Position numbers and translations under genes: made by a program. A DNA stretch of 64,000 nt from Leptodontidium sp. MPI-SDFR-AT-0119 (taxonomy: Eukaryota > Ascomycota > Leotiomycetes > Helotiales > Leptodontidiaceae): positions 682,001 through 746,000 of the forward strand of contig JAHLEZ010000013.1 in assembly GCA_020726505.1 (NCBI GenBank), read 5' to 3'. Shown here piece by piece: positions 33,168-43,654 of this stretch. The number at the start of each line of letters is the position of its first letter. Position 1 is the stretch's first letter. Under the pieces are notes generated by a model that made no database searches, was not told the DNA's origin, and saw only the letters and a program-made list of their open reading frames with translations.

Positions 33168-33589
33168 ATGTGTTGGTGATGATACATGGGGTACTTGCCA
33201 CAACGAAGTTATGATGGATGATGGATGAGGCGTTTAGCATGCTGAGCATAGAATACAGAGCGATTGCATCTTAGAATGTTACAGCCATGGAATTGAAGAA
33301 ACCTTTATTTGAGGGTATTGAAGAAGAAAATTACACTAATTCTGCACAAAAGGTCGTCATGAGGCCTCCATCTCAGCAATTATGGATGGAGCCCTACAAA
33401 AGAGAATCATCAAGAGGTCAAGTCGTCCAACGCCAGCGGCCACTGCAATGTGCCTTTTGATACAAGTTTCCACGGATTGAAATCCCCTTAAACGCCTGGC
33501 TCGACTAAGCCCCACTACCAATTTCCCTCAATATGTTTGTTTCCATTGCCTTCAACTCAGTCCAAAATTTAGCTTTGTTACTGATGTTC
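33168..33589. other. Convergent intergenic region CSN7/Rax1
   Basis: 3' ends of two convergent genes; nothing else seen. Confidence 0.6.
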
Positions 33590-34817
33590 TTACAACCTCT
33601 TTCCAGGGACAAAAATGAAAAGGACGACCAGGCAGGCGGTGATAAATGTGGAGACGGTCAGAACCATAATGGCACGCTTGTTGAGAAGTCTGCGGACATA
33701 TGGCTCTCGGATGCGAGAGAAGCTCATGAAAGTGTACTCGCTATAGCCGGCAAGAGCAAGGATAGGATCAATAGCGTATTGGTGAGAGCAGAGAGCATAA
33801 ACGCCGATGGTGAAAGGAAGGATGAGCTGGACAAAGTTAGTGAAGGATACATGGACATAGCTGAGATGAGTGACATACCCATATTCTGGTTGTACGACCC
33901 ATATCGAGGAAGATGAGAACGAAAGCAGCCCAGAATCCACCGAACATGGCAAGAAGACCAATGATCAATCTCATCATCAACGACGGCGGTACAAGGTTAC
34001 CAAGGGCCTTTGCTCTGAGGAACCCTGGGAAAGCATCACGTTCCATGGCTTGGAAGACATAATCCTTGGCAGCATCAAAAACCTCTGGATCATCACGTCC
34101 TCTCTCTTCGATGGAGACGATTATTTCATGAGTGATTGAATCTGGGAGAATGATCTCACGCTCAGCACCTGGGAGGAGAAAGGTGTAGAGAATCTTCTCA
34201 GCTGATGAACGGATATCTGCTCGTGCAACTGTGTGCTCTGGAGAGTTCGAGTCGGATGTGAGAACTTGTGGGCTGCTCATGAAGCTTGGTCTAGGTCTGT
34301 CGTTGGATTCGGTGTGGCGAATGTTCGATCCAACACTTCCAGCTGGAGAGTGCCCTATATTTCCTCCGTTGGCTGCTTCCTCTCTCAAGTAGGCTGACAT
34401 CTGGGCATCCTGGTTCTTTTCCTTCTCACTTGACAACATTGATGGTCCTCCGGCTGGGTGATGCATGTCGCCTAGTCCTTCTAGCAATGCGGATGACCGC
34501 TTCGAACCTGACCTGTCGCCATCTGGAGTCCCTATCATAACAGATCGGCGGAGTTCACGAACATAATGGCGGCACATTGACATGTGTTGAGCAACATCGA
34601 GCCTTGCACAATGTTAGCATCTACAATCCGAACTTTCCGCACGCCTGAGAGCATACCAGAAGTCCAAATAGTCTACTGATCGTTGTTGGTCGCGCATGTA
34701 TATGTAGTAAAAGAAAAGATCGACAGGCGCTAAAGTCCTTCTGCTCAGGACTTCGAAGAGTGTAGGGAGCCTGTTCCGATTGAGATCGGGCTGCGGGGAT
34801 GGGGAATTGTTCGCCAT
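33590..34817 (-). CDS. rax1: RGS-domain membrane protein, Rax1-like
   Basis: Three exons, 34817-34657, 34602-33879 and 33826-33590, give 373 aa. Splicing rebuilds the RGS helix text YLDFWLDVAQHMSMCRHYVREL. The N-terminal half matches the split RGS domain: LPTLFEVLSRRTLAPVDLFFYYIYM early, then after a Ser/Pro-rich insert AEKILYTFLLPGAEREI and FPGFLRAKALGNL. Three hydrophobic segments follow: after MMRLIIGLLAMFGGFWAAFVL, in LILPFTIGVYALC, and near the C terminus (MVLTVSTFITACLVVLFIFV). In yeast, Rax1 with Rax2 marks bud sites; in filamentous fungi it is linked to polarity and sporulation. Start is the first ATG in frame. The gene is divergent from eL31 across 478 bp. Confidence 0.78.
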
Positions 34818-35295
34818 GTTGACGGGTGTATCGCTGGACAGTTCTACCGCGTTGGAGAAATCGTGAGATTTTGAATTCGTGGGTTCGAGGTTTCGAGGGG
34901 TTGGTAGATGGTTGAAAGGGATAAGGAGTGATTTGTTGTTTGAGGTTGAACGTCAGCGTCTGAGATCAATTGACGACAATTCTGTGATGATGAACGAGTG
35001 TACAACAGCGCATCAAGTGCGACAGTATGGCTGAGGTCTCAGCACTGTGTCGTAAGAGCGACCTGCGCAGAGGTATGAGGTGAAGTCAAGTCAAGTCACA
35101 GTGGAGATCGTATCGCGTCGGGTTGTTCAGCCTCCTCGGCGTTAGCGCAGGTGACGGCTCGGCTTAGTCAGCTCCATCGTTCATTGGCGAATAGCCGAGC
35201 CCACCACGATTCCAATCTTTGAAAATCGACCCTGGATTGACGACCACGACAAAACTTCTTCGACATCGTGATACCACCCACGCACAGTACGCAAT
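34818..35295. other. Divergent promoter region Rax1/eL31
   Basis: Shared 478-bp upstream region. Direct repeats of TCAAG occur near 35082-35098; no known binding site assigned. Confidence 0.5.
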
Positions 35296-35846
35296 ATGTC
35301 GACCAAAGCCAAGAAGCCTGCGGGCAAGACCCAACGTTCCGCCATCGCTGATGTTGTTGCGCGAGAGTACACCATCCACCTGCACAAGAGAGTACGTCGA
35401 ATCTGGAGGCTACAACAAGGGACTGGGAATTATGAGGGAGCGAAGCGCTGACTAGATTACAGCTTCACGGTGTCACCTTCAAGAAGCGGGCACCAAGAGC
35501 CATCAAGGAGATCAAGGCATTCGCTACCAAGTCAATGGTAAGCAACACCCAGCACTGAAGGGCGGCGAAGAACTGGGAGGGATTGCGATCGAATGGGCGC
35601 AAATCGGCAAGGCAAAGCAGAGGCTGACTGGAACTCTAGGGCACCACCGATGTTCGTCTCGATCCCCAATTGAACAAGAAGGTCTGGGAGGCAGGTATCA
35701 AGGGCGTTCCATACAGACTCCGCGTCCGCATCTCGAGAAAGCGCAATGACGAAGAGGGTGCTACCGAGCGTCTGTACAGCTACGTCCAGGCCGTCAATGT
35801 TAAGGATGCGAAGGGATTGCAGACTGCTTTGGTTGAGGATGCTTAG
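35296..35846 (+). CDS. rpl31: 60S ribosomal protein eL31
   Basis: Three exons, 35296-35391, 35463-35537 and 35640-35846, give 125 aa. The protein belongs to the large ribosomal subunit near the exit tunnel. Family blocks are complete: [23 protein letters not shown] across the first junction, IKEIKAFATKSMGTTDVRLDP across the second, and the basic VPYRLRVRISRKRN, followed by YSYVQAVNVK. Early introns close to the start codon are common in fungal ribosomal genes. Length and start fit orthologues. Confidence 0.97.
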
Positions 35847-36696
35847 GTGGTGATTCTTTCGTGGCATGGTTTGGGTGGAGTTGATGCATTCTGCTGGCTA
35901 GCTCATGAATGAAAAGGTCTATCTTGCAACCCAACATATGCTCTGGACTGCGATACTTTTGCGTGAGGGACTGAAGGTTTGGGATTGGGTCTGCCGAAAT
36001 TTCCTGGCCATGGAAGGAATGAGGCCTCTGAGAAGGGTTGAAATTGGAGAGCTTCATTCTCATGGCACTCACCAGGTGTACTGCAGATTGTACATTCTTC
36101 CAATGAAGCAGAAATGACTTAAAGACTCCAGCGATCTTCTTTTCAATATGTCTCGGGTGTTGGAAACTGCGGGGTAGAATTGGAAGTCTCCGCCATGCTC
36201 AATTCTATGCTCACATCAATCACCCAGCATCTGCCACCATCTAGAGGAAACTGCTACTGTAATGCTGGACTCGATCTCTATCTAATCTCCTTTCTACTGA
36301 TCCGCAATCTCATTTCCTTCATACTGAATGGCCATGCAGACTGTAACCCTAAAGTTATCTACGAAGCCATCATTTACCACCCAAGAAAGCAATGGACAAA
36401 GCACTAGTACTCGGGCCACAAACGTCACCAATCCAGGCACTCCGTCACAAGACACTTGAGAGTCAAACACTTTCAATTCCTAGACACAAGATCCAAGGAT
36501 CTATCTACTCCAGACCCTTCAATGCAATGGACTATCATACAGGCCCAATGAGACTCCTTTCCTGCTGGCCTGGCAAATGCATTGCATGCTGCAGAAAACG
36601 ACCATCCCATACCATCAAGTCAAGTTCTCGTTATACACATTCTCCATGACCATTCATTAACGCCAATCCTCCCAAATGCAGTATGCAATCAACAAT
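35847..36696. other. Convergent intergenic region eL31/UBE2C
   Basis: No coding signal beyond short frames without motifs; 3' UTRs expected. Confidence 0.5.
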
Positions 36697-37478
36697 TTAC
36701 TCGTCATCGATATCCTCGTGTCGGTCAAGGACCTTCTTCTTGAACTGCTCCATGTCCTTGTCCCAGAGCTCAGCAGCCTCGCCGTTCAATGGGGAAGCAC
36801 TGAATTCAATTAGTCCAATTCTCATCATTGCATGCCGCTGTCAACCTACTTGTTTGGCTCTCCGAGCAAGCTTTGCAAACTCAACAGGACGGTCTGGATG
36901 TTGTACGCAGCAGTCCACTTATCCTTCAAGATATCCAAGCAAATACGGCCGGAGAAGTCGACATTGGGGTGGTAGATTGGGGTCTTGAAGAGAACGGTTG
37001 GTGGGGCGTAGGGGTAGTTGGATGGGAAAGCGAAGGAGAGCTTGAAGGTAAGACCAGCGTAAGGAGTGTCGTCGGGGCCCTCAATCGTAGCAGTCCAAGA
37101 GAGGAGGTTACCATCGGCGGAGGGGAAGGCAGAGATACCGGGTGCGGAGGACGTCATGAGTTGCATCAACTCGGTTTGCAGTCTTGGTGATAGTTAGTAA
37201 TTGGATCTCAAAGCAGTGATACCTGAACTGTTGCACAAGGTGTCTGTAATTGATTGATTGGGACTCTAGACCTGCAGACTTGCACATAGTCCTGATTTCC
37301 CCATGCGATCTGGGCATTGTTCCACCATTGCGCCTCGAATGGGAAAAGTAGATTGGACTGACCTCTTGGTGGTGCTCTGAGCATCAGCGCCCTTTCGAGG
37401 AGCCCCAAGCTTGGAGGCTTGGCTAGCTGTCAGGATATTCGGAGCTGAGTTCTGAGTGTCCTCCATATCGAAGTTCAT
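36697..37478 (-). CDS. ubc11: Ubiquitin-conjugating enzyme E2 C (APC/C partner)
   Basis: Three exons, 37478-37363, 37182-36850 and 36799-36697, give 183 aa. The 180-nt first intron falls inside [11 protein letters not shown], a join that matches UBE2C orthologues exactly. The E2 fold is complete: [21 protein letters not shown] (N-terminal block typical of UBE2C, cut here by a short insert relative to human), HPN and the catalytic Cys in [12 protein letters not shown], then [12 protein letters not shown]. The enzyme passes ubiquitin to cyclin B and securin with the anaphase-promoting complex. The C terminus ends in an acidic EDIDDE. ATG 37478 is chosen; an in-frame ATG at 37466 is possible. 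It is head-to-head with chk1. Confidence 0.92.
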
Positions 37479-37926
37479 GATCAACAAGCAAGGCCAAGGT
37501 GGTGATTACCAAAGGAAGGCAGTGAATCGAACGGACAAAGGAGCGGCCGTTAGTCGTAGACTGAACTGAAGAATGTTTGAGTGCAAAGGAATTGCAAATG
37601 TGCGGGTTCGTGGTGAGCAACAAAGGTGAGGTTTTGTAGGAACCTTTGACGGTGGATTTGTTTATTCGAGAGGAGCTGGTTGCGGTCGCTTCACCCTGCC
37701 AACGAGAGAGCAGGCTGTCAGCCGGCCGAGACCTTATCACCAATCGCGACGCGTTACACGACAACTTTCGAAACCAGCACGCGATCACAACAAAAGTAAT
37801 TGGACATTGGAGTCTGATTGTCTTTTGGACATTTGTTGGATATGGTAAGTGGATCTCTTTTTCACGGGCTATATATGAATGTCACCAGAATATTTGTAGA
37901 CAATAGAGATCCATCTGCTAATCAAG
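37479..37926. other. Bidirectional promoter between E2-C and chk1
   Basis: 448 bp separate the two start codons. A single ACGCGT lies at 37749-37754, and a CACGCGA follows at about 37778. Confidence 0.6.
37749..37754. promoter_or_regulatory. MCB-like ACGCGT element
   Basis: The palindromic MluI cell-cycle box lies in the shared upstream region of two cell-cycle genes, 271 bp from the E2 start and 173 bp from the chk1 start. MCB boxes are bound by MBF (Mbp1/Swi6 type) in yeasts. ACGCGT also occurs a few times elsewhere in the window, so the motif alone is weak evidence. Confidence 0.4.
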
Positions 37927-39622
37927 ATGGAACCATTTCAGAGCCAACTCGACCCTCTACCCAGAGATTTGCCTTTCCGAATTATATCCAAAACCATTGG
38001 AAGAGGCGCATATGCATCGTGAGTGTCAAAGGCAAGTTCCTTAAGGTAGGATGCTAATTTCCGCCAGAATAAAGAAGGCGATACCTCCAACTGATACGAC
38101 GCCGGTTTTCGCAGTCAAATTCATACACAAAGCCTACGCAGTCAAACATGGCCGAATATCAGCAAAGCAAATCGCCATGGAGGTGTCCTTACACTCGCAT
38201 ATCGGCCAGCATCCCTATATTATAGAGTGGTTTGCAACCGGGGAGGATGCAATCTGGAAATGGATCGCAATGGAGTATGCAGAGGGTGGCGACTTATTCG
38301 ACAAAATCGAGGCGGATGTAGGAGTTAGTGAGGATATTGCGCACTTCTACTTTACGCAATTGATCAGCGGAGTCAGCTATATGCATTCGAAGGGAGTGGG
38401 ACACCGAGATATCAAGCCTGAGAACATATTACTTTCGGAAAGAGGGGACTTGAAGATTGCAGATTTTGGACTGGCAACACTTTTCGAATACAATGGTGCC
38501 ACGAAACTCAGCACTACAATGTGCGGAAGTCCTCCATATATTGCTCCCGAGGTCATAACTTGCTCGAAGAGCACACAAATTAAGGGTGGGCCAAAGGCAG
38601 CTGGGTACATGGCAAATATGGTGGATATATGGTCTTGCGGAGTGGTACTTTTCGTCCTTTTGGTTGGCAATACTCCTTGGGATGAACCAACATCGCAGAG
38701 CTGGGAATTTGAGGAGTTCATAAACAAGGGTGGAAAGAGTGAAGATGACCTTTGGAAGAAGCTGCCAAATATGGTTCTCTCACTGCTCCGGGGAATGATG
38801 AACGTGGATACAACGAAACGATTCAACTTCAACAATATCAAGCAACATCCTTGGTACACCCGAAAGAACCGCCTTCTTACCATTGAGGGCAAGCCAAAAG
38901 ACCCTCTGATTCTTGCAGCTGAAATGCTGGAAGGTCTCCATATCGATTTCACTCAACAGCCCTCTCAATCCCAAAGGCCTCGCCAGAGTCAAGATGCTAT
39001 GGATATCGATTCAGACGAGCACCAACAGCGATTCTCCTTCACTCAGCCAGAAACGCCCATCAACGATGTTATGTTCGATTGGGAACGACCTCCAAGGGTC
39101 CATGCAGCAAACTTCAGTTCAAGTCAACCTACAACTGTAAACGACAGCCATATCTGCACCATGACGAACGGCACTGCTCATCCATTCGAATCTCTAGCCG
39201 ACGAGCCCACCATGAGCCAATTCGCACCCGTCCCCTCAGTACCGCTCAGCCTGACACAACACGCTCGCCAATTCCGAGATATCGTTCCTAACTACTCACT
39301 CACACGCTTCTTCTCCCAACTCTCCTCTCCCCACCTACTCCAACTCCTAAGCGATGCCCTCCACCAGCTCAACGTCCCCATCCCTCCCGTCTCCCAAATG
39401 CATGGCCGCGAGCACGCCGGCTGGATCAAAGTCAAGACCGTGGATGGCAGACAGTGCAGTCTCAGTGGCGACATAGTAGTCGATACCTACTCCACGGACG
39501 ATGGCGAGCTCCTAGAAGTACGCTTCGTGAAGGTCAAGGGCGATCCATTGGAGTGGCGTCGCTTCTTCAAGAACGTAGCTATTCTATGTCAAGCTGGCGT
39601 TTTTATCCCAGGAAAGTCTTAG
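37927..39622 (+). CDS. chk1: Checkpoint kinase CHK1
   Basis: Two exons, 37927-38018 and 38068-39622, give 548 aa; the 49-nt intron splits the glycine loop IGRGAYAS. This DNA-damage checkpoint Ser/Thr kinase delays mitosis, chiefly through Cdc25/Wee1. Motifs: FAVKFIHK (catalytic Lys), AMEYAEGGDLFDKIE (hinge, CHK1-type), HRDIKPEN (catalytic loop), DFGLAT, MCGSPPYIAPEV, and DIWSCGVVLFVLLVGNTPWDEP. A Ser/Gln-rich regulatory stretch with SQ/TQ sites (about 310-400: QQPSQSQRPRQSQ) fits ATR/ATM-type phosphorylation. The C-terminal region (SLTRFFSQ... GWIKVKTVDGR ... LEVRFVKVKGDPLEWRRFFK) is the KA1-like autoinhibitory domain. Start is the first ATG in frame. It is divergent from the APC/C E2. Confidence 0.92.
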
Positions 39623-40564
39623 CATAGCGAATTGGCGTTATTAGACAGACTGCTTTCTTCGTTCTTTTCTCTTCCTTTTATACTGCGAGCGAGACGGTGT
39701 TGGATCTAGCGTTGGCATAAGGATTTTTGTAAAATTGTACAGGAGTTGGTTGATCTAGGCGTTGGGCACTGGCATAGCAAGGGTATTAAAATACTCCCTA
39801 ATACCTCCTGCTACTCAAGTGGTTGTCGCTTCTATTTGAGTTTAGCTTCTTTCCCAATGATTGGTTGCATCCGGTCTGATTTCCCCCCGCCATAACCCCG
39901 CCACTTACAACTTAAGCCCGGCCAGTGCCAACGAGCAGTAGTAGTCGGCATAATCGTCCCTCCAGTAGTATTCGGTGTATCTAAGGTGTCCGAATCTTTG
40001 CAGCGCCAGATTATGCACGCAACTGCAAGCAAATCTCGAAATGCTCGCCAAGTCTATTGGAGGGCGGGCGGCTAAGTTTGATTTCAGTGAGGGGAAGAGA
40101 AACAGAACACTTCAGAGACTCGGACAAGTCGAAAATGCCGAATGCAATTATCACTGCCTCGCCAACTTTATCGGGCTGTCTTTACTTCCTAGTCTGGATG
40201 TCACTTGTGCTGTTATTTCGAAGAAGTTTGGTCAGCCGGCTGGACTCTTCATCCGCACCGCATATCGGCCACCCTCATACTGCATCAGACTTCCACATTG
40301 GGAACCAACCATAAAGGTAGGGCGCCAGCCAGCCTTATATGCATACGTCCCACATTCGCTCTTCGAAATTCGAATACATCTCGACTTCACAACAATAATC
40401 AAGCAAACCAAACAAACCAGTTCCATAATCCGCAATCCTCAATCCAAGCCACTGATTCGACCCCGTCAAATCTCTCGTCTCATCCAAATTCAATCGGTGC
40501 AGATTATCACTTCACCCAAATCTCACAACCAGAAAGAAGGAAAAGAAAAGAAAAATCCAACAAA
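39623..40564. other. Intergenic, leader of the small membrane gene
   Basis: CA-rich leader-like DNA from about 40380 to 40564 precedes the next start codon. A long plus frame (39975-40568) over it has low complexity and no motif, so it is not called. Confidence 0.55.
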
Positions 40565-41269
40565 ATGACGACCACATTCCCAATCACCTTCCTCGGCACC
40601 CTCAAATCTGGCTTCGGACTCGGTCTCATCATCGCTCCAAGCTGGTCAATGAATATGCTCTACTACCGTAACCTCGCTCCCGGACCCTCAAATCTAGCCG
40701 TAAGTCCCATCACATCTCCTCCGTTGCCCCCCAAAAACCCCCGCAAACAGATCTGATCTTTCATTCCTGCTCTTACATACCTGCAAAACCCCCAAGGAGT
40801 AGGGAATAAAGTGTGTCTAACGTGCTCCTATCTAGGTCCGCATGATAGGCACCCGAGAACTCCTCTTCGGCGCTCTTCTTCTAGGTGCTAAGACCCCCGA
40901 GACGAGACGTGCGGCTGTGCTGGCGAGTGCTGCTGTTGATGTGTTGGATTTCGCCGTTACGGTTTTGGGGTGGGAGATGGGTCAGGTTAGTAGGCTCTCT
41001 TTTCTCCTCACTTGCTTCATGTTTTCCTGAATCATGTTTCCTCTGAACAACGTGTTGTTTGGCTCAGACGTGCCTTGTGTTTCGACTGGCCACAATGCCA
41101 AACTTTACAATGGAAGAGATAAACGCTATATTATTCAGTACTAACCCTTGTCTAGGTGGAGGGTACAACCGCTGGTGTGTTTACTTGCGCTGCGGGAGCG
41201 AGCGTTTTGCTTGCTGTTTTGGCGTGGAAGAAAGCTGGTCTGGGTGCTTTGAAGAGTATTAAGATGTGA
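40565..41269 (+). CDS. Small four-helix membrane protein, 132 aa (DUF4267-like)
   Basis: Three exons, 40565-40699, 40836-40985 and 41156-41269, each a multiple of three (45, 50 and 37 codons plus stop). Introns are 136 and 170 nt, GTAAGT...TCTAG and GTTAGT...TCTAG. Hydrophobic segments lie near residues 5-25, 46-62, 75-92 and 98-115. The pattern (GLIIAPSW, then MIGTRELLFGALLLGAK, then AVLASAAVDVLDF) resembles fungal DUF4267 proteins. No catalytic residues are evident. Introns falling on exact codon borders between helices are notable. Function is unknown. Confidence 0.75.
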
Positions 41270-42583
41270 AGGCATCTGGGAATTCCGCTACTTTGACTTA
41301 TATGTCTCTCCTGCACTTACATCAGTAATGCAAGCTTTTCAAAACAATGGAATCAATATCCTTAATCTTTGGCGTTGGCGTTGGCGTTTGGCATTGACTT
41401 TGCATTTCCCGTTACTGTACGTTTGTATACAGGAGACTCAAGTGAAGAGATATGTGAACAAAAACGTTCATAAATCCACCCACACACAGCACTTCAACTG
41501 CCACTTAACTTCTCAGGCTTCGATAAATAGCTAGCTCTCTCATTTCACGTCACACATAACCCCTATCCCTACCACCCCCGGTCCTTCTTGGCTGTATAAA
41601 TCGATTACTCCCCTCCCAAACACAAACCCCGTCAACGCAAGGCGACATTCAATTTAGTAATACGCTGTCCAGAGTTTTTGAGTCTTGACTACAACTTCCA
41701 GATTGCATTGTGTCCCTCGTGACGCAGTGATACCCAGATAATAGGAAATATAACTGCTCAAACGAGGCGCCGTTATCCCCACGAGGCAACAAGCTTCTTT
41801 CCTCAGGCTTCGAGATTCATGCGTTGTCATATTACGTTCTGTTTGTGACTGCCATATGTGAGCAGATGATAATATTTACCGTGATTTCATACCGCCCTCC
41901 AAAAAGGATTATATTCTCGTCTTCATTGATGTTGTAAAATCCAATCCCTGCTTCAGTCGCTTGATACACTAAATCATCTCATCCTTGTAATTCGTCAGAT
42001 AAGTGAATGAATAAATGAATGTATTCTCTAATCCTTCCATCCAGGAAACTGGGCTTGATTCGCCCGGGGACAAAAGACTACAGGAAATTTGGCAGCTGGC
42101 CTATCCAGTTAATGTCTTCTTTTCTTTCTTTACAATTTTATCATCATCTATCACAACACAAGAATATATACACATACAAACCCAATCCAAATCACCCCCA
42201 AGCTTTTCAGAAAACTGTATGCATATCCAGAGTCTCCCTCACTTCCTCCACTCCACTTGGCCTTCTAAGCCCCTGACCTAGTACCGGCAGAGATCTGTCT
42301 AATGAAGAACGAAACGAACCCCGCTCCCATACATGCCATGCCACGCCACGCCCATGCATATGTTCTAGAAGACTAGAAAGAAAGAAGATTCGTTGGACAC
42401 GTCTCCCTCATGAGTGAGTACCAAGTTACCAACTCCGGAATTTCAAAAAGCCTCAAACACCAATCCAATCCAATCAAAAGTAGACAATAAATATCCCACC
42501 ACACACCAGATCGAATCAGAAAATCAAGCAGAGACAAAAAAGATATGACCATTGCACTACCGGTATTGGCAAGAGCAAAAAGC
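41270..42583. other. Convergent intergenic region
   Basis: Between the small membrane gene and the SprT-like gene. It includes a short CGTTGG repeat near 41373-41388; no gene seen. Confidence 0.55.
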
Positions 42584-43654
42584 TCAGTAATACCCCGGTC
42601 TCAACTCCGGCATATCAGCAACAAGTCCGCTCTCGGGCCGCGGACTCTGATTACACCCTTCATGATCATGACCATGGCCAAGACCAAGTCTTCTCTCCAC
42701 CCTACCCACTCCCATCTCCCCTCTCAGATCCAAGCCGTCCATCTCCCTCCCCCCATCCCTCCTAGTAAAATGATTAAGATTCGCCTTCATATTGCAAAGA
42801 CTAAGATACCCCTCTCCAACCCACCCATCAATAATGCCCGCAATGACATGAAAACCCCTCGTATGGCCCCTCTCCCTCCGGGCCTCAAAGCCACACAGGA
42901 TAAACAGGTAGCAATGGATGAGCTCGTGCAGGAACGCCGAGAGGAGTAATCGCCTATCATACTTTGGGTTCTTGAGGATCGGCTCCGAGAGGACTATCAG
43001 TGTCTCGAAACCATCGCCGTTGGCGCGGGGACGGAGGGCTGTGGTGCCGATAAGTTCGGTGTGGTAGCGTGACTGGGACGACCATTCCCATTGTACGCGC
43101 CCGGAGAGCACGCCCGAGAAGAAGATGGCGTTGGTGCTGTTGAGGATGCTAGCGAGGGCGTCGTCGTCGATGGAGCTGTCGTCCAGGGGGTCGTCTCGTC
43201 GGATCAGTTTGCGGAGAATGCGTTCGTGCTTGCGGTGCGAGGGGAGGTGTTTGAGGTGGTATTGGACCCGGTGCGCGGCGTCGGAGTCGCGGTAGGTTAA
43301 CGTATTGTTGGGAGAGGTTTGGTGCTCGTATGATGGGTCTGACATGATGGAGTTTCCGGAGGGGGTTCGCTCCATCGTTATGCCGTTCGCTACCTCCAGT
43401 GAGAGGGAACTGTTCAAGTTCGGTGTTGATGTTGACGTTGCTGTAGTCGTGGTCATCATCGGGGATGGTGCAGACCATTGTGTCTGTCGTGGCGGTGAGT
43501 TCCGCATGGGATAATGTTGTTGTTGTTGTTGCTCATTCTGAGACCATCTTGACGAACGAGATTCGGCTGGTCGAACATGCACATGATGCCGACGTCTCGA
43601 AGAGGATCTGATATTGCTTTCAGGGCTCGAGCTCCCTCTAAGAAGAGCAGCCAT
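42584..43654 (-). CDS. SprT-like zinc metalloprotease-domain protein
   Basis: Single exon, 356 aa. The first 130 residues are low in complexity (Ser/Arg-rich, a five-Gln run, Thr-rich). The SprT-like domain follows, from about residue 165 (LNSTNAIFFSGVLSGRVQWEW). Its zinc site is HELIH (243-247, Glu 244 catalytic) with a third ligand in GHTRGFH, 18-23 residues later. Family members such as Spartan cut DNA-protein crosslinks or act in the nucleus; which applies here is inference. After the catalytic domain the tail is Gly/His-rich (GLGHGHDHEG) with no clear zinc ribbon. No signal peptide. Start is the first ATG. Confidence 0.88.
   Translation of the reverse strand: MAALLRGSSSPESNIRSSSRRRHHVHVRPAESRSSRWSQNEQQQQQHYPMRNSPPRQTQWSAPSPMMTTTTATSTSTPNLNSSLSLEVANGITMERTPSGNSIMSDPSYEHQTSPNNTLTYRDSDAAHRVQYHLKHLPSHRKHERILRKLIRRDDPLDDSSIDDDALASILNSTNAIFFSGVLSGRVQWEWSSQSRYHTELIGTTALRPRANGDGFETLIVLSEPILKNPKYDRRLLLSAFLHELIHCYLFILCGFEARRERGHTRGFHVIAGIIDGWVGEGYLSLCNMKANLNHFTRRDGGREMDGLDLRGEMGVGRVERRLGLGHGHDHEGCNQSPRPESGLVADMPELRPGYY

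Noticed and set aside
33870..34139. Plus-strand frame over the Rax1-like gene
   Set aside because: Antisense shadow of exon 2 of that gene.
39975..40568. 197-codon plus-strand frame
   Set aside because: Ends in the CA-rich leader of the 132-aa membrane gene; polar low-complexity text without motif.
42545..42949. Plus-strand frame over the SprT-like gene
   Set aside because: Antisense of the 3' end of a clear gene with an HExxH site.
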